From positions 2,728,001-2,792,000 of the forward strand of contig NZ_CP062803.1 in NCBI RefSeq assembly GCF_008801925.2: DNA of 64,000 bases, written 5' to 3'. Of the stretch, positions 47,745 to 54,918 are shown piece by piece (within the stretch, counting starts at the first letter, position 1; each line of letters starts with the position of its first letter). The position numbers were made by a program, and so were the translations under genes. Source of the stretch: Cupriavidus basilensis. GTDB lineage: Bacteria > Pseudomonadota > Gammaproteobacteria > Burkholderiales > Burkholderiaceae. The notes beneath the pieces were generated by a model. The model was not told the origin of the DNA, did no database searches, and saw only the letters and a program-made list of their open reading frames with translations.

Positions 47745-47978
47745 ATGACCATAGATGAAGCCGTCGAGCGCAAAGCCGCTCACGACAACCAGCAGCAGGT
47801 ACTGCTGTGCGAGCTGCAGTACGCCCACCAGGTCATTCTTGCCGCCGCCGCCATCATGACGCCGGGGCAGAAGCTTCTGTGGGCAGCGGCAAACAAGTCG
47901 CGCGGTGTTCCCGGCGAGGGCGCTTCCCGCTTCCACGAGCGCGCCGTGGCCATCTTCAACGCTACGGGTGAGTGCTGA
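47745..47978 (+). CDS. Early phage protein, unknown function
   Basis: 77 residues from MTIDEAVERKAAHDNQQQVLL with GGAG 6 nt upstream; a TTG at 47733 is unlikely. Helical, ending FHERAVAIFNATGEC. Not recognised. Confidence 0.6.
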   Translation: MTIDEAVERKAAHDNQQQVLLCELQYAHQVILAAAAIMTPGQKLLWAAANKSRGVPGEGASRFHERAVAIFNATGEC

Positions 47979-47979
47979 T

Positions 47980-48129
47980 ATGCGTAAGTTCGCCATATCC
48001 GTCGTCATTGGAATAGCCCGCTGGTTCGCCGTTGCCATGGGCGTCGTCGCGCTGCTCAACCTGCAGACCTACCTCGACCAGCAGCAGGACATGCCGAAGC
48101 AACGCCCGTCGGCTTGGAGGGCAGCATGA
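47980..48129 (+). CDS. Small membrane protein, early operon
   Basis: 49 residues: MRKFAISVVIGIARWFAVAM then GVVALLNLQTYLDQQQ, one membrane helix with a positively charged start. It starts 2 bp after the preceding stop and its own stop overlaps the next ATG (ATGA). Function unknown. Confidence 0.58.
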   Translation: MRKFAISVVIGIARWFAVAMGVVALLNLQTYLDQQQDMPKQRPSAWRAA

Positions 48130-48296
48130 ACGTGAACAACCGCCTGGATCGGCTGGAGCGTCAGGCACGCAAGAGCCGCCGCCTGCTCGTCGCCTGCCTG
48201 ATCGCTATGGCCATGGTCGCCGCCTCGGGCTTTGCCACGTACCTCGATGACGACGGCGCCTCAATTCACCCTGCTTCCTATCGGGTGCAATCTTGA
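48126..48296 (+). CDS. Small membrane protein, early operon
   Basis: 56 residues. A charged N-terminal helix (NVNNRLDRLERQARKSRR) precedes a membrane span (LLVACLIAMAMVAASGFATYL). GGAGGG lies 6 nt before the ATG. It overlaps its neighbours by 4 bp at both ends. Confidence 0.6.
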   Translation: MNVNNRLDRLERQARKSRRLLVACLIAMAMVAASGFATYLDDDGASIHPASYRVQS

Positions 48297-48427
48297 CCTT
48301 CCGCATCTTCATCAACCACGAGCCGGTCCACACCGGCCCCTTTTCGACCTGGTGGGATGCGCTTGAAAGCGCTCTCAATCGAGCCGCCCTCCGTGGTGCC
48401 ATTAACGTTCAGGTGAAGCGAGTATGA
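48293..48427 (+). CDS. 44-residue protein with TTG start, early operon
   Basis: From TTG 48293, which overlaps the previous stop, it reads TFRIFINHEPVHTGPFSTWW and on to ALNRAALRGAINVQVKRV. The stop overlaps the next ATG (ATGA). The tight coupling on both sides and natural-looking protein support it in spite of the weak start codon. Confidence 0.5.
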   Translation: MTFRIFINHEPVHTGPFSTWWDALESALNRAALRGAINVQVKRV

Positions 48428-48708
48428 GCGCGCACACGCCCGGACCGTGGCACCGGAACATCAAGCCGGCCAGCAAATACAACGTTGTCTTCGCCGGCCG
48501 CAACACGCACGTCGCCGCGGTGAAGACCCAAGGCATGTCCGAGGCAGAGATCGAGGCCAACATGGATCTGATCGTCGCCGCCCCGGACATGCTGGCGCTA
48601 TTCCGCAAGATGCTGGCCGAGTACGAAGACCATCCGACCATCGGCATGAACCTGTGGGAGAACGATCTGCGCGCCGTCATCGCCCAAGCTACCGGAGGAG
48701 CAGCATGA
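48424..48708 (+). CDS. Conserved small phage protein (HTPGPW family)
   Basis: 94 residues with HTPGPWHRN at the start and ANMDLIVAAPDMLALFRKML later, a pattern found in many phages of Gram-negative hosts. Function unknown. 4-bp overlaps on both sides place it in the early operon. Confidence 0.7.
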   Translation: MSAHTPGPWHRNIKPASKYNVVFAGRNTHVAAVKTQGMSEAEIEANMDLIVAAPDMLALFRKMLAEYEDHPTIGMNLWENDLRAVIAQATGGAA

Positions 48709-49268
48709 CCACGGCGAGCTCTTACCAGATCAGCCTGCTGCAACACACGATTGGCGTGAGCCAGTTCCGGCGCGAGCCGTATCGCAACCACTTCGTCGCC
48801 GGCCGTGGCCACCACGACCGGGATCACCTCGAACAGTTGGAAGCCGCCGGCCTCATGGAGCGCGGTCGGTCGCCGAGCTTTCTGCCTGCCGATGACGTGG
48901 TGTTTCACGTGACCGATGCTGGCCGCGCGCTTGCGATCGCCGCGCTGCCCGAGCCGAAGAAGCGGACGCGCTACGAGGAATATTTGCGGGCAGACGGCTG
49001 CGCGGGCAACTCGTTTGGCGAGTTCCTGTGTGGCATCCGTCTGCCTGAGTTCGAGGAGCGCTGCCACCGCCCCTATGGCGAATGGAAGTCGTTGCGCCAG
49101 TACCGAATGTTCCGCCTAACGTGGGATCGGCACTACGGCATCCCGGGCGACCGTGATGTGCAAGGCGAATGGGCGGCGACCAAGAAGGAGGCCAAGGCCA
49201 GCTACAAGGCCGCGCTGAAGACTCGCCAACAGGCTGAGCGCGCGGCCGTGGAAGGGTGTCCAGCATGA
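48705..49268 (+). CDS. Early phage protein, unknown function
   Basis: 187 residues from MTTASSYQISLLQHTIG, with GGAGGAG upstream. The first half (FRREPYRNHFVAGRGHHDRDHLEQLEAAGLMERGRSPSFLPADDVVFHVTDAGR) looks like a winged-helix, and the second half is basic and helical. A short protein of this first-half type is common in phages; DNA binding is a guess. Confidence 0.65.
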   Translation: MTTASSYQISLLQHTIGVSQFRREPYRNHFVAGRGHHDRDHLEQLEAAGLMERGRSPSFLPADDVVFHVTDAGRALAIAALPEPKKRTRYEEYLRADGCAGNSFGEFLCGIRLPEFEERCHRPYGEWKSLRQYRMFRLTWDRHYGIPGDRDVQGEWAATKKEAKASYKAALKTRQQAERAAVEGCPA

Positions 49269-49504
49269 GCCTCCCCGACTTCCGCGCCCGCACGCTCGCC
49301 GCGAACCTTGAGCTCATGAAGCGCTCGCGCCTGGTGCCAACCCAGCAGCAGACCTACGAAACGCCACAGGACATGGCCCGCGCCATCGACCTTGCCATCA
49401 AGCACGGTTCTTTCTACACCCAGGCAGCGCAAGACGCGCTCACCGGCCTGACCATCCTCCGCGACCAGCTATCCGCTGCAGCGGAATCACCGAACGGAAA
49501 GTGA
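49265..49504 (+). CDS. Early phage protein, unknown function
   Basis: 79 residues from MSLPDFRARTLAANLELMKR; ETPQDMARAIDLAIKHGSFYTQAAQDALTGLTILRDQL is helical. Start overlaps the preceding stop by 4 bp. It ends 1 bp before the sliding-clamp gene. Confidence 0.58.
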   Translation: MSLPDFRARTLAANLELMKRSRLVPTQQQTYETPQDMARAIDLAIKHGSFYTQAAQDALTGLTILRDQLSAAAESPNGK

Positions 49505-49505
49505 A

Positions 49506-50576
49506 ATGCTCTCCATTGCTGGAAACAGACTGAGCGAAGCGCTCAAAATTGCAGGGCAAGCTGCCGCCGCGCGCTCGCCCATCGACATCCTTACGCATCT
49601 CCGCCTTCAGGGCGAAGCCGGCGGCAGCACCCTGGCCGTGACCGGCTCCGATCTCTCCCTGACCGTTATTGCAACGGTGCCGGCCAGCATTGGCCCAGAT
49701 GATGTGGACGTATGCCTGCCGGCGGACAAGCTGCAGGCGGTGGCGAGCATCGGCGCCGCCTCGGTGATCTTCAGCAGGAAGGACTCCAAGGTCATTGCCC
49801 GCGCCGGCTCTTGCCGCCTCACCATCCCATCCATTCCTGGGGCGGGCTATCCGAAGGTGAAGATCGAAGGGACGCCGACGGCGACATTCTCCGCCCCCGG
49901 CCTTACCGCGCTAATCCCCACCGTGGCATTCGCCGCGGCTGGCCCTAAGGAGCATGCGCGGCCCTATCTCCGCAATCTTTGGGTTGAGTCGGACGGTGCA
50001 GCCATCCATGTCACCGCATCGAACGGCGCAATGCTGGCCTCGAACTGCTTGCCCATCGCTACCGAAGAATTCGGTGTTCCCTTCTCCGTTGAGGCGGCAG
50101 AGCTATTTGCCAGCGTCGGAGTTGAGGACTTCCAGATCTTCGAGCGCCACATCGTAGGCCAGCGCGATGGCGTTAAGGTCATCTGCAATCGGCCGCCGGC
50201 AAAGTACTTCGAGTGGCGGCGTGCTCTTCCGGTCCCCAAGCAGCACGTCTCATTCAATCGGGAAGCGCTGCTGCAGGTCTGCCCGCTGCACCGGCTATTC
50301 GACATCAAAGGCGTCGTGCGCTTTGAGCAGGACTACGACGTCTGCTCGATCAGCATCACCGATGGTACTCAGGCCGTCGATGCCGAGCTCGAGATCAAAG
50401 AGCGTGGCGACGAATCCCATCTGGAGGGTTCATTTGATGGCCCTAGCCTACTCCGCCTGCTCGGCCAGGTGAAGGCCGAGAACGTTCTGATTTCGTGGGC
50501 AGACAGCGACACCCCTGGCGCTCACCTTCTGCAAGACGGCAGCTGGCGTGGGCTGCTGGCACCTCTCCGCGTGTAA
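49506..50576 (+). CDS. Phage-encoded DNA polymerase III beta subunit (sliding clamp)
   Basis: 356 residues, near the length of bacterial DnaN (about 366). The N-terminal part (AGNRLSEALKIAGQAAAARSPIDILTHLRLQGEAGGSTLAVTGSDLSLTV) and the later SRKDSKVIARAGSCRLTIPSIPGAGYPKV and PYLRNLWVESDGAAIHVTASNGAML follow the three-domain clamp fold. It would encircle DNA and tether a polymerase. No phage polymerase is in view, so it may redirect the host replisome or compete with the host clamp (inference). Confidence 0.82.
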   Translation: MLSIAGNRLSEALKIAGQAAAARSPIDILTHLRLQGEAGGSTLAVTGSDLSLTVIATVPASIGPDDVDVCLPADKLQAVASIGAASVIFSRKDSKVIARAGSCRLTIPSIPGAGYPKVKIEGTPTATFSAPGLTALIPTVAFAAAGPKEHARPYLRNLWVESDGAAIHVTASNGAMLASNCLPIATEEFGVPFSVEAAELFASVGVEDFQIFERHIVGQRDGVKVICNRPPAKYFEWRRALPVPKQHVSFNREALLQVCPLHRLFDIKGVVRFEQDYDVCSISITDGTQAVDAELEIKERGDESHLEGSFDGPSLLRLLGQVKAENVLISWADSDTPGAHLLQDGSWRGLLAPLRV

Positions 50577-50589
50577 CCGAGGACTCACC

Positions 50590-50901
50590 GTGAATATCGA
50601 CGACATCAAGCGCCAGGCTGCCAAGGCAGCGCGAAGAGGCGACGTAGCGAAGATGGATCAATTGGAGATCGCCTTCATGAAGGAGGCGGTGCCACTGACA
50701 AAGGCGGGCGTCGATGAGTACGACCGCGAGCGGATTCCAGCACAGCCGGTCCGTCTCTTCCGCGGCGCGGGGCCGAATGGCGAAACCCGTATTCAGTGGG
50801 TTCGCTATGACGGCGTTCACGTCATGTCCGACATCAATGGCCATCTCATCGAAGGCCAAGCGGATCAGCCCACCCTCTTCCCGCTGGCAGAAGCCGCGTA
50901 A
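50590..50901 (+). CDS. Early phage protein, unknown function
   Basis: 103 residues from GTG 50590, with GAGG 8 nt upstream: NIDDIKRQAAKAARRGDVAKMDQLEIAFMKEAVPLTKAGVDEYDRERIPAQPVRLFRG, then a beta-rich end (RIQWVRYDGVHVMSDINGHLIEG). It is the gene just before the first retroelement target. Not recognised. Confidence 0.6.
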   Translation: MNIDDIKRQAAKAARRGDVAKMDQLEIAFMKEAVPLTKAGVDEYDRERIPAQPVRLFRGAGPNGETRIQWVRYDGVHVMSDINGHLIEGQADQPTLFPLAEAA

Positions 50902-50934
50902 CGCAGCACCCACTCGACAAACCGAGGATAGACC

Positions 50935-51591
50935 ATGAACGCAGTCACAGCAGTTGAAGCAAGCGCAGTGCGCAACACGATCACCCAAGCGGCCCTCAAT
51001 GCCATTCTGGTCGGCGATCCGCTAGGCGGCGGCTTCTACGCGGGCCAGATCCGCCAGGCCGATGGCATCTATGCCCTGATCGTGGCGCCCAAGGATGGTG
51101 GCGAGCATGACGACATCGTCTGGAATGGCGACCGCAGCCGCGTCGAAGGCGCACTCAGCTACTTCGATGGCGCGGCCAATACTGCTGCCATGGCCGAAGC
51201 TGGCAGCGACCTTGGCAAATGGGCGCTCGGCCTCCAGGCCAACGGCTATCACGATTGGTATCTGCCGGCGCGCGACGAGCTGGAGATCATCTATCGCAGC
51301 CTCAAGCCGACCGCTGGCAACTATGCCGGCTTTCGAGACGGCGACAACGCAAGCAGCGTGCCCGTTGGCTACCCCTACACCGAGCAGCTGCCCGCACAGA
51401 CCAGTGCGGCCGCATTCCAGGCTGACGGCGCCGAGGCCTTCGAGGAGGAGTGGTACTGGACCTCGACGCAGTCCGAGCGCCACTCAGGCAGCGCGTGGAC
51501 TCAGAGCTTCAATGATGGCTACCAGGACAGCTACCACAAGGGCAACGAGTTTCGCGCCCGCGCCGTCCGCAGATTGTTGGTCATTCAGTAA
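50935..51591 (+). CDS. DGR target protein 1 (DUF1566/C-type-lectin-like fold)
   Basis: 218 residues with no signal peptide or membrane span. The C-terminal half is a DUF1566-type domain (GYHDWYLPARDELEIIY, EEWYWTSTQSE, AVRR), a scaffold related to the C-type lectin fold used by DGR targets. The variable repeat covers residues about 178-213, so surface residues around SERHSGSAWTQSFNDGYQ are diversified. GAGGA precedes the ATG. It lies in the early operon rather than with tail genes. Binding partner unknown. Confidence 0.9.
   Translation: MNAVTAVEASAVRNTITQAALNAILVGDPLGGGFYAGQIRQADGIYALIVAPKDGGEHDDIVWNGDRSRVEGALSYFDGAANTAAMAEAGSDLGKWALGLQANGYHDWYLPARDELEIIYRSLKPTAGNYAGFRDGDNASSVPVGYPYTEQLPAQTSAAAFQADGAEAFEEEWYWTSTQSERHSGSAWTQSFNDGYQDSYHKGNEFRARAVRRLLVIQ
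51465..51574 (+). repeat. DGR variable repeat VR1
   Basis: 110 bp aligned without gaps to the template. 12 substitutions (A to G 8, A to C 2, A to T 2), all at template adenines. The last 30 bp, from ACGAGTTTCG to CCGCAGAT, are identical and act as the likely initiation site. Confidence 0.95.
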
Positions 51592-51653
51592 TTCAGTCAT
51601 TTCTCTGGCCGCGCCAGCGGCTATTCCATATCCATTCATTGGAGTGCACGGCA

Positions 51654-52265
51654 ATGATGCTAGTCGACGAAAACTTGATCTTCCGGGTCGGTGAAGCGAA
51701 GGTAACCCTCCCGGCAAAATTGGTCATGAAAGCGTGGCTCGACGGCCTGACGCAAGGCAACCAGCCGCAGGCGCGAATCCATCCCGGCACGCCGAAGATC
51801 GGCGAAGTCTGGGCCGGCCAAGGTGGAGTGTATGCCGGTGTGATGCGCGGCGAAAACGGTCAGTCTGACTATCACCTGATCGTGCCGACGCACCCGGACG
51901 CATCGGTCGAGGAAATCACCTGGGGCAGCGCAGATGTAGACGAGCCGAACGCCAAGAGCGAATTCGATGGCTGGTCCAATACCGAAGCACTGTTCTGCTC
52001 ACGCCACAGCCATCCCGCGGCTGAGTGGGCACGCGGACTGAACATCGATGGTCACAGCGACTTCTACTTGCCGGCGCGCCGTGAGCTGAGCCTCATGTAC
52101 GCGAACGTCCCGGAACTATTCGAGAAGGCCTGGCATTGGTCCTCGACGCAGTCCGAGCGCTACTCGGACGGCGCGTGGCTTCAGTACTTCCTTGATGGCT
52201 ACCAGAGCAGCGACCGCAAGCACTACGAGTTTCGCGCCCGCGCCGTCCGCAGATTGACCATTTAG
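51654..52265 (+). CDS. DGR target protein 2 (DUF1566/C-type-lectin-like fold)
   Basis: 203 residues from MMLVDENLIFRVG (GGAG 9 nt upstream; a TTG at 51639 is less likely). It is a diverged paralogue of target 1 with GHSDFYLPARRELSLMY, KAWHWSSTQSE and a C-terminal RARAVRRLTI. The variable repeat encodes SERYSDGAWLQYFLDGYQ and following residues; all 12 template Asn codons are changed. No secretion signal. A paralogous pair sharing a template lets one retroelement diversify two receptors. Confidence 0.9.
   Translation: MMLVDENLIFRVGEAKVTLPAKLVMKAWLDGLTQGNQPQARIHPGTPKIGEVWAGQGGVYAGVMRGENGQSDYHLIVPTHPDASVEEITWGSADVDEPNAKSEFDGWSNTEALFCSRHSHPAAEWARGLNIDGHSDFYLPARRELSLMYANVPELFEKAWHWSSTQSERYSDGAWLQYFLDGYQSSDRKHYEFRARAVRRLTI
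52145..52254 (+). repeat. DGR variable repeat VR2
   Basis: 110 bp aligned without gaps to the template with 17 substitutions, all at template adenines (A to G 8, A to T 6, A to C 3). Beyond the 3' end, 52260-52280 matches 51583-51603 after VR1 in 16 of 21 bases, a possible retrohoming signal. Confidence 0.95.
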
Positions 52266-52282
52266 TTATTTAGTCATTCAAC

Positions 52283-52654
52283 ATGGGCCTGCATACCGAA
52301 CTGTCTATCTATAAGACGGCGTACGACCTGCTCGACGTTTCAACCGATCTCGCCAAGAACATGCCACGCGATTTCAAGGCACAGATTGGCGGGAAGATCA
52401 GAGATGAGTGCATCGAGATCACGGTACTGATTTTCCGCGCCAACACTGCGCGCGAGAAAACACAGCACCTTCTGGATCTGGTCGAGCGCCTTCAAGTGGC
52501 GGAGCTGCTGTTGCGCCTATCCGTCGATAAGCGGCTGATCTCCCGACCGCAGTATGCGAAGGCAGTGGCGCTGACAAACAGCATCGGGAAGCAGGCAAGT
52601 GGATGGAAGAAGTACTCCGCGTCGACGCCCGTTGCCTCACCGTCAAGGCGGTGA
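52283..52654 (+). CDS. avd: DGR accessory variability determinant (Avd family)
   Basis: 123-residue four-helix-bundle protein: TELSIYKTAYDLLDVSTDLAKNMPRDFKAQIGGKIRDECIEITVLIFRANTAREKTQHLLDLVERLQVAELLLRLSVDKRLISRPQYAKAVALTNSIGKQASGWKK follows the bAvd pattern. In Bordetella phage the Avd pentamer binds the reverse transcriptase and template RNA and is required for mutagenic cDNA synthesis. It lies 17 bp after target 2. The last 15 residues (Ser/Pro-rich) are extra. Confidence 0.9.
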   Translation: MGLHTELSIYKTAYDLLDVSTDLAKNMPRDFKAQIGGKIRDECIEITVLIFRANTAREKTQHLLDLVERLQVAELLLRLSVDKRLISRPQYAKAVALTNSIGKQASGWKKYSASTPVASPSRR

Positions 52655-52809
52655 TGCCTGTGCGATTTTTAATCTGGTCGTGCCGCTGGCTCACAAGGCC
52701 ACCGCCATGCGCATCACAGATACCGCTGGGAGTCACCAGGTCTGGTCTGGCGCAGTTTCCTCGCTGATCGGTCCAGGCCTTCGGCGAGGCGACGTAGATA
52801 GCACGAATA

Positions 52810-52919
52810 GACGCAGTCCGAGCGCAACTCAAACAACGCGTGGAATCAGAACTTCAATGATGGCAACCAGAACAACAACCACAAGAACAACGAGTTTCGC
52901 GCCCGCGCCGTCCGCAGAT
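52810..52919 (+). repeat. DGR template repeat TR
   Basis: 110 bp, A-rich, with 37 adenines. In the target frame it holds 12 AAC/AAT codons, whose first two positions are the mutable sites; such codons cannot mutate to stop codons. Adenines in the last 30 bp are unchanged in both VRs. It overlaps the start of the reverse transcriptase frame. Confidence 0.95.
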
Positions 52920-54056
52920 CAAACCGATGCGGGGCCTGCTGGCTTCTCTTTCGAAGACTTGGTGGTCGCGTACTTCGACTGCCGGAAGAACAAGCGCAAC
53001 ACCCCCAATGCCCTCGCCTTCGAGCAACACCTCGAGCGGAACCTGTGCCAGCTGGCCGACGAGCTCATCGATGGTAGCTACAAGCCAGGGCGATCGATCT
53101 GCTTCGTGGTCACCCGCCCGAAGGCGCGCGAGGTGTGGGCTGCTGACTTCCGCGATCGCGTGGTGCATCACCTGCTCTACAACCACATTTCCCCGCGGTT
53201 CTATGCATCGTTCATCGCCGACAGCTGCGCCTGCATCCCGGGCCGGGGCACGCTGTATGCAACTCGCCGGCTAGAAGCCAAGGTGCGCAGCGTCACCGAG
53301 AATTGGGTACGGCCGGCCTGGTACCTGAAGTGCGATCTCGCGAATTTCTTCGTCAGCATCGACAAACGGGTGCTGCGCGCCCAACTCGCGGCCCGCATCA
53401 CTGAGCCGTGGTGGATGCGATTGACCGACCTGGTGCTGATGCATGACCCGCGCCCCGGCGTGCGGATGCAGTCGCCGGCCGAGCTGATGGCGCTGGTACC
53501 GCCGCACAAGAGCCTGATGAACCAGCCCGAGCACCGCGGCCTGCCGATCGGCAACCTGTCGTCCCAGTTCTTCGCCAACGTCTATCTAGACGCACTGGAC
53601 CAGCATGCGAAGCACCAGGTTCGCAGCCGGCATTACATCCGGTATGTGGATGATTTCCTGCTGCTCCATAAATCGCCGCAGTGGCTGAACGCTGCCCATG
53701 ACGACATCGAAGCGTTCTTGCCGCGCGAACTGGGCGCCAGGCTGAACCCGGCGAAGACAATCCTGCAGCCCATTACCCGCGGTGTCGACTTCGTCGGCCA
53801 GGTCATCCGACCGTGGGTGCGCACAACCCGGGCCCGCACTTTCAATGATGGGGCTCGCCGACTGCGGCAGATGGACGCCGGGGACGTGCATGCCGCTGCG
53901 AACAGCTATTTCGGTCTGCTTCGCCAGGCCACCGGCAGTCACGCAGACCGCGCCCGGCTGGCAAACATCGTACGTAGCCGCGGCCACGCCGTGAACTTCG
54001 AACTCACCAAGGCCTATCGTCGCTCGATAGCCCCTACCAAAACGGAAGCGGCATGA
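52857..54056 (+). CDS. DGR reverse transcriptase
   Basis: About 399 residues. The RT core has FVVTRPKAREVWAADFRDRVVHHLLYNHI, YLKCDLANFFVSID (catalytic Asp in motif A), GLPIGNLSSQFFANVYLD (the IGxxxSQ signature of DGR enzymes) and IRYVDDFLLL with the YxDD active site. It copies TR RNA with errors at adenines. The frame is open from 52599, but the part before TR looks non-coding; ATGs at 52857 and 52860 inside TR are the only close starts before the conserved FSFEDLVVAYF. Its stop overlaps the next ATG. Confidence 0.93.
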   Translation: MMATRTTTTRTTSFAPAPSADQTDAGPAGFSFEDLVVAYFDCRKNKRNTPNALAFEQHLERNLCQLADELIDGSYKPGRSICFVVTRPKAREVWAADFRDRVVHHLLYNHISPRFYASFIADSCACIPGRGTLYATRRLEAKVRSVTENWVRPAWYLKCDLANFFVSIDKRVLRAQLAARITEPWWMRLTDLVLMHDPRPGVRMQSPAELMALVPPHKSLMNQPEHRGLPIGNLSSQFFANVYLDALDQHAKHQVRSRHYIRYVDDFLLLHKSPQWLNAAHDDIEAFLPRELGARLNPAKTILQPITRGVDFVGQVIRPWVRTTRARTFNDGARRLRQMDAGDVHAAANSYFGLLRQATGSHADRARLANIVRSRGHAVNFELTKAYRRSIAPTKTEAA

Positions 54057-54355
54057 CCTGGATGCTCGCCCCGTTCGCCACGGCCGTCATCTTCCTCGGC
54101 GCCATGGTACTTGCCGCCCGCGCGCACGTGCGCTGGTTCGAAGCCCAAACAATCACAAAGGAGAGCCGCATGCTCGTTAGCACCACCACCATGATCAAGC
54201 GGCTCGAGGGAATGCTCGATACGCGCGATCTTACCGATTGGGAAAAATCGTTCGTCCAAACGCTCGTCGAAGCGCAGCAGACCGGCAAGGTGACGCAGCT
54301 CACGGGCGCCCAGGTCGACAAACTGGATCAACTCCATGGGAGACACTTCGCATGA
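54053..54355 (+). CDS. Small membrane-anchored protein, early operon
   Basis: 100 residues. A membrane span (LAPFATAVIFLGAMVLAAR) is followed by a helical cytoplasmic part with LTDWEKSFVQTLVEAQQTGKVTQLTGAQVDKLDQLH. Its ATG overlaps the reverse-transcriptase stop (ATGA), so it is co-translated; a link to DGR function is not shown. Confidence 0.62.
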   Translation: MTWMLAPFATAVIFLGAMVLAARAHVRWFEAQTITKESRMLVSTTTMIKRLEGMLDTRDLTDWEKSFVQTLVEAQQTGKVTQLTGAQVDKLDQLHGRHFA

Positions 54356-54918
54356 AAACGCCTGAACCCGTGGTGCTAAGCACCAGCGACGACGCCGCGA
54401 AAATCGTGACAGTGACAGGTTGGGTGGATCGGCAAGGCCGATTCTGGGGCAACGACGAACGCATGGCGCGCTGGAGCGGTGCAACGCATTTAGTCTGCGA
54501 GTGCGGGGCTGTCCATGAAAAGACCTGGACGAAATGCCCGGAGTGCCGCCAGAAAGCGCATGAAGAGCGGTACGCAGCCATGCCACAAGAGGCGTGGGAT
54601 GGAGAGGCGCCGCTCTATTCCGACGCCTGCGACACCTACTTTTTTTCCGAGGAAGAGTTGGTCGACTACGTTCAGGATGATCCGGAGCGCACCTACGAAA
54701 ATCTGCGCCTTCTGATTTGCAAGGCCAACTACCCCCGCGAGATCGACGGCAGTGATCATCTCAGCGACGACCTGCCGGAGGATGGCGAGCTGCCCAGCGT
54801 ACTTGAAGCTGCATTCGAAGCCCTGAACGATGTGATCAAGAAGCAGCCGCCGCTCTCCTGGTCGCCGCGGAAGGTGCGCCCGGCCACCGAAAGCCTGCCC
54901 GCCTTGGAGCGCGCATGA
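54352..54918 (+). CDS. Zinc-ribbon protein, early operon
   Basis: 188 residues. CECGAVHEKTWTKCPECRQK near residue 55 is a zinc ribbon, and the rest is acidic (FFSEEELVDYVQDDPERTYENLRLLICKANYPREIDGSDHLSDDLPEDGELPS). Similar phage proteins exist without known function. 4-bp overlaps with both neighbours. Confidence 0.65.
   Translation: MKTPEPVVLSTSDDAAKIVTVTGWVDRQGRFWGNDERMARWSGATHLVCECGAVHEKTWTKCPECRQKAHEERYAAMPQEAWDGEAPLYSDACDTYFFSEEELVDYVQDDPERTYENLRLLICKANYPREIDGSDHLSDDLPEDGELPSVLEAAFEALNDVIKKQPPLSWSPRKVRPATESLPALERA

Larger units (their letters stand above)
50935..54056 (+). mobile_element. Diversity-generating retroelement (two targets, Avd, template, reverse transcriptase)
   Basis: Gene order target 1, target 2, avd, template repeat, reverse transcriptase, all rightward. 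VR1 51465-51574 and VR2 52145-52254 align without gaps to the template at 52810-52919 over 110 bp, with 12 and 17 substitutions, all at template adenines. This is the defining mark of DGR mutagenic retrohoming. Confidence 0.96.

Noticed and set aside
52599..52856. Upstream part of the reverse transcriptase open frame
   Set aside because: The translation is low-quality, overlaps avd and crosses the template; conserved RT sequence starts only after the template.
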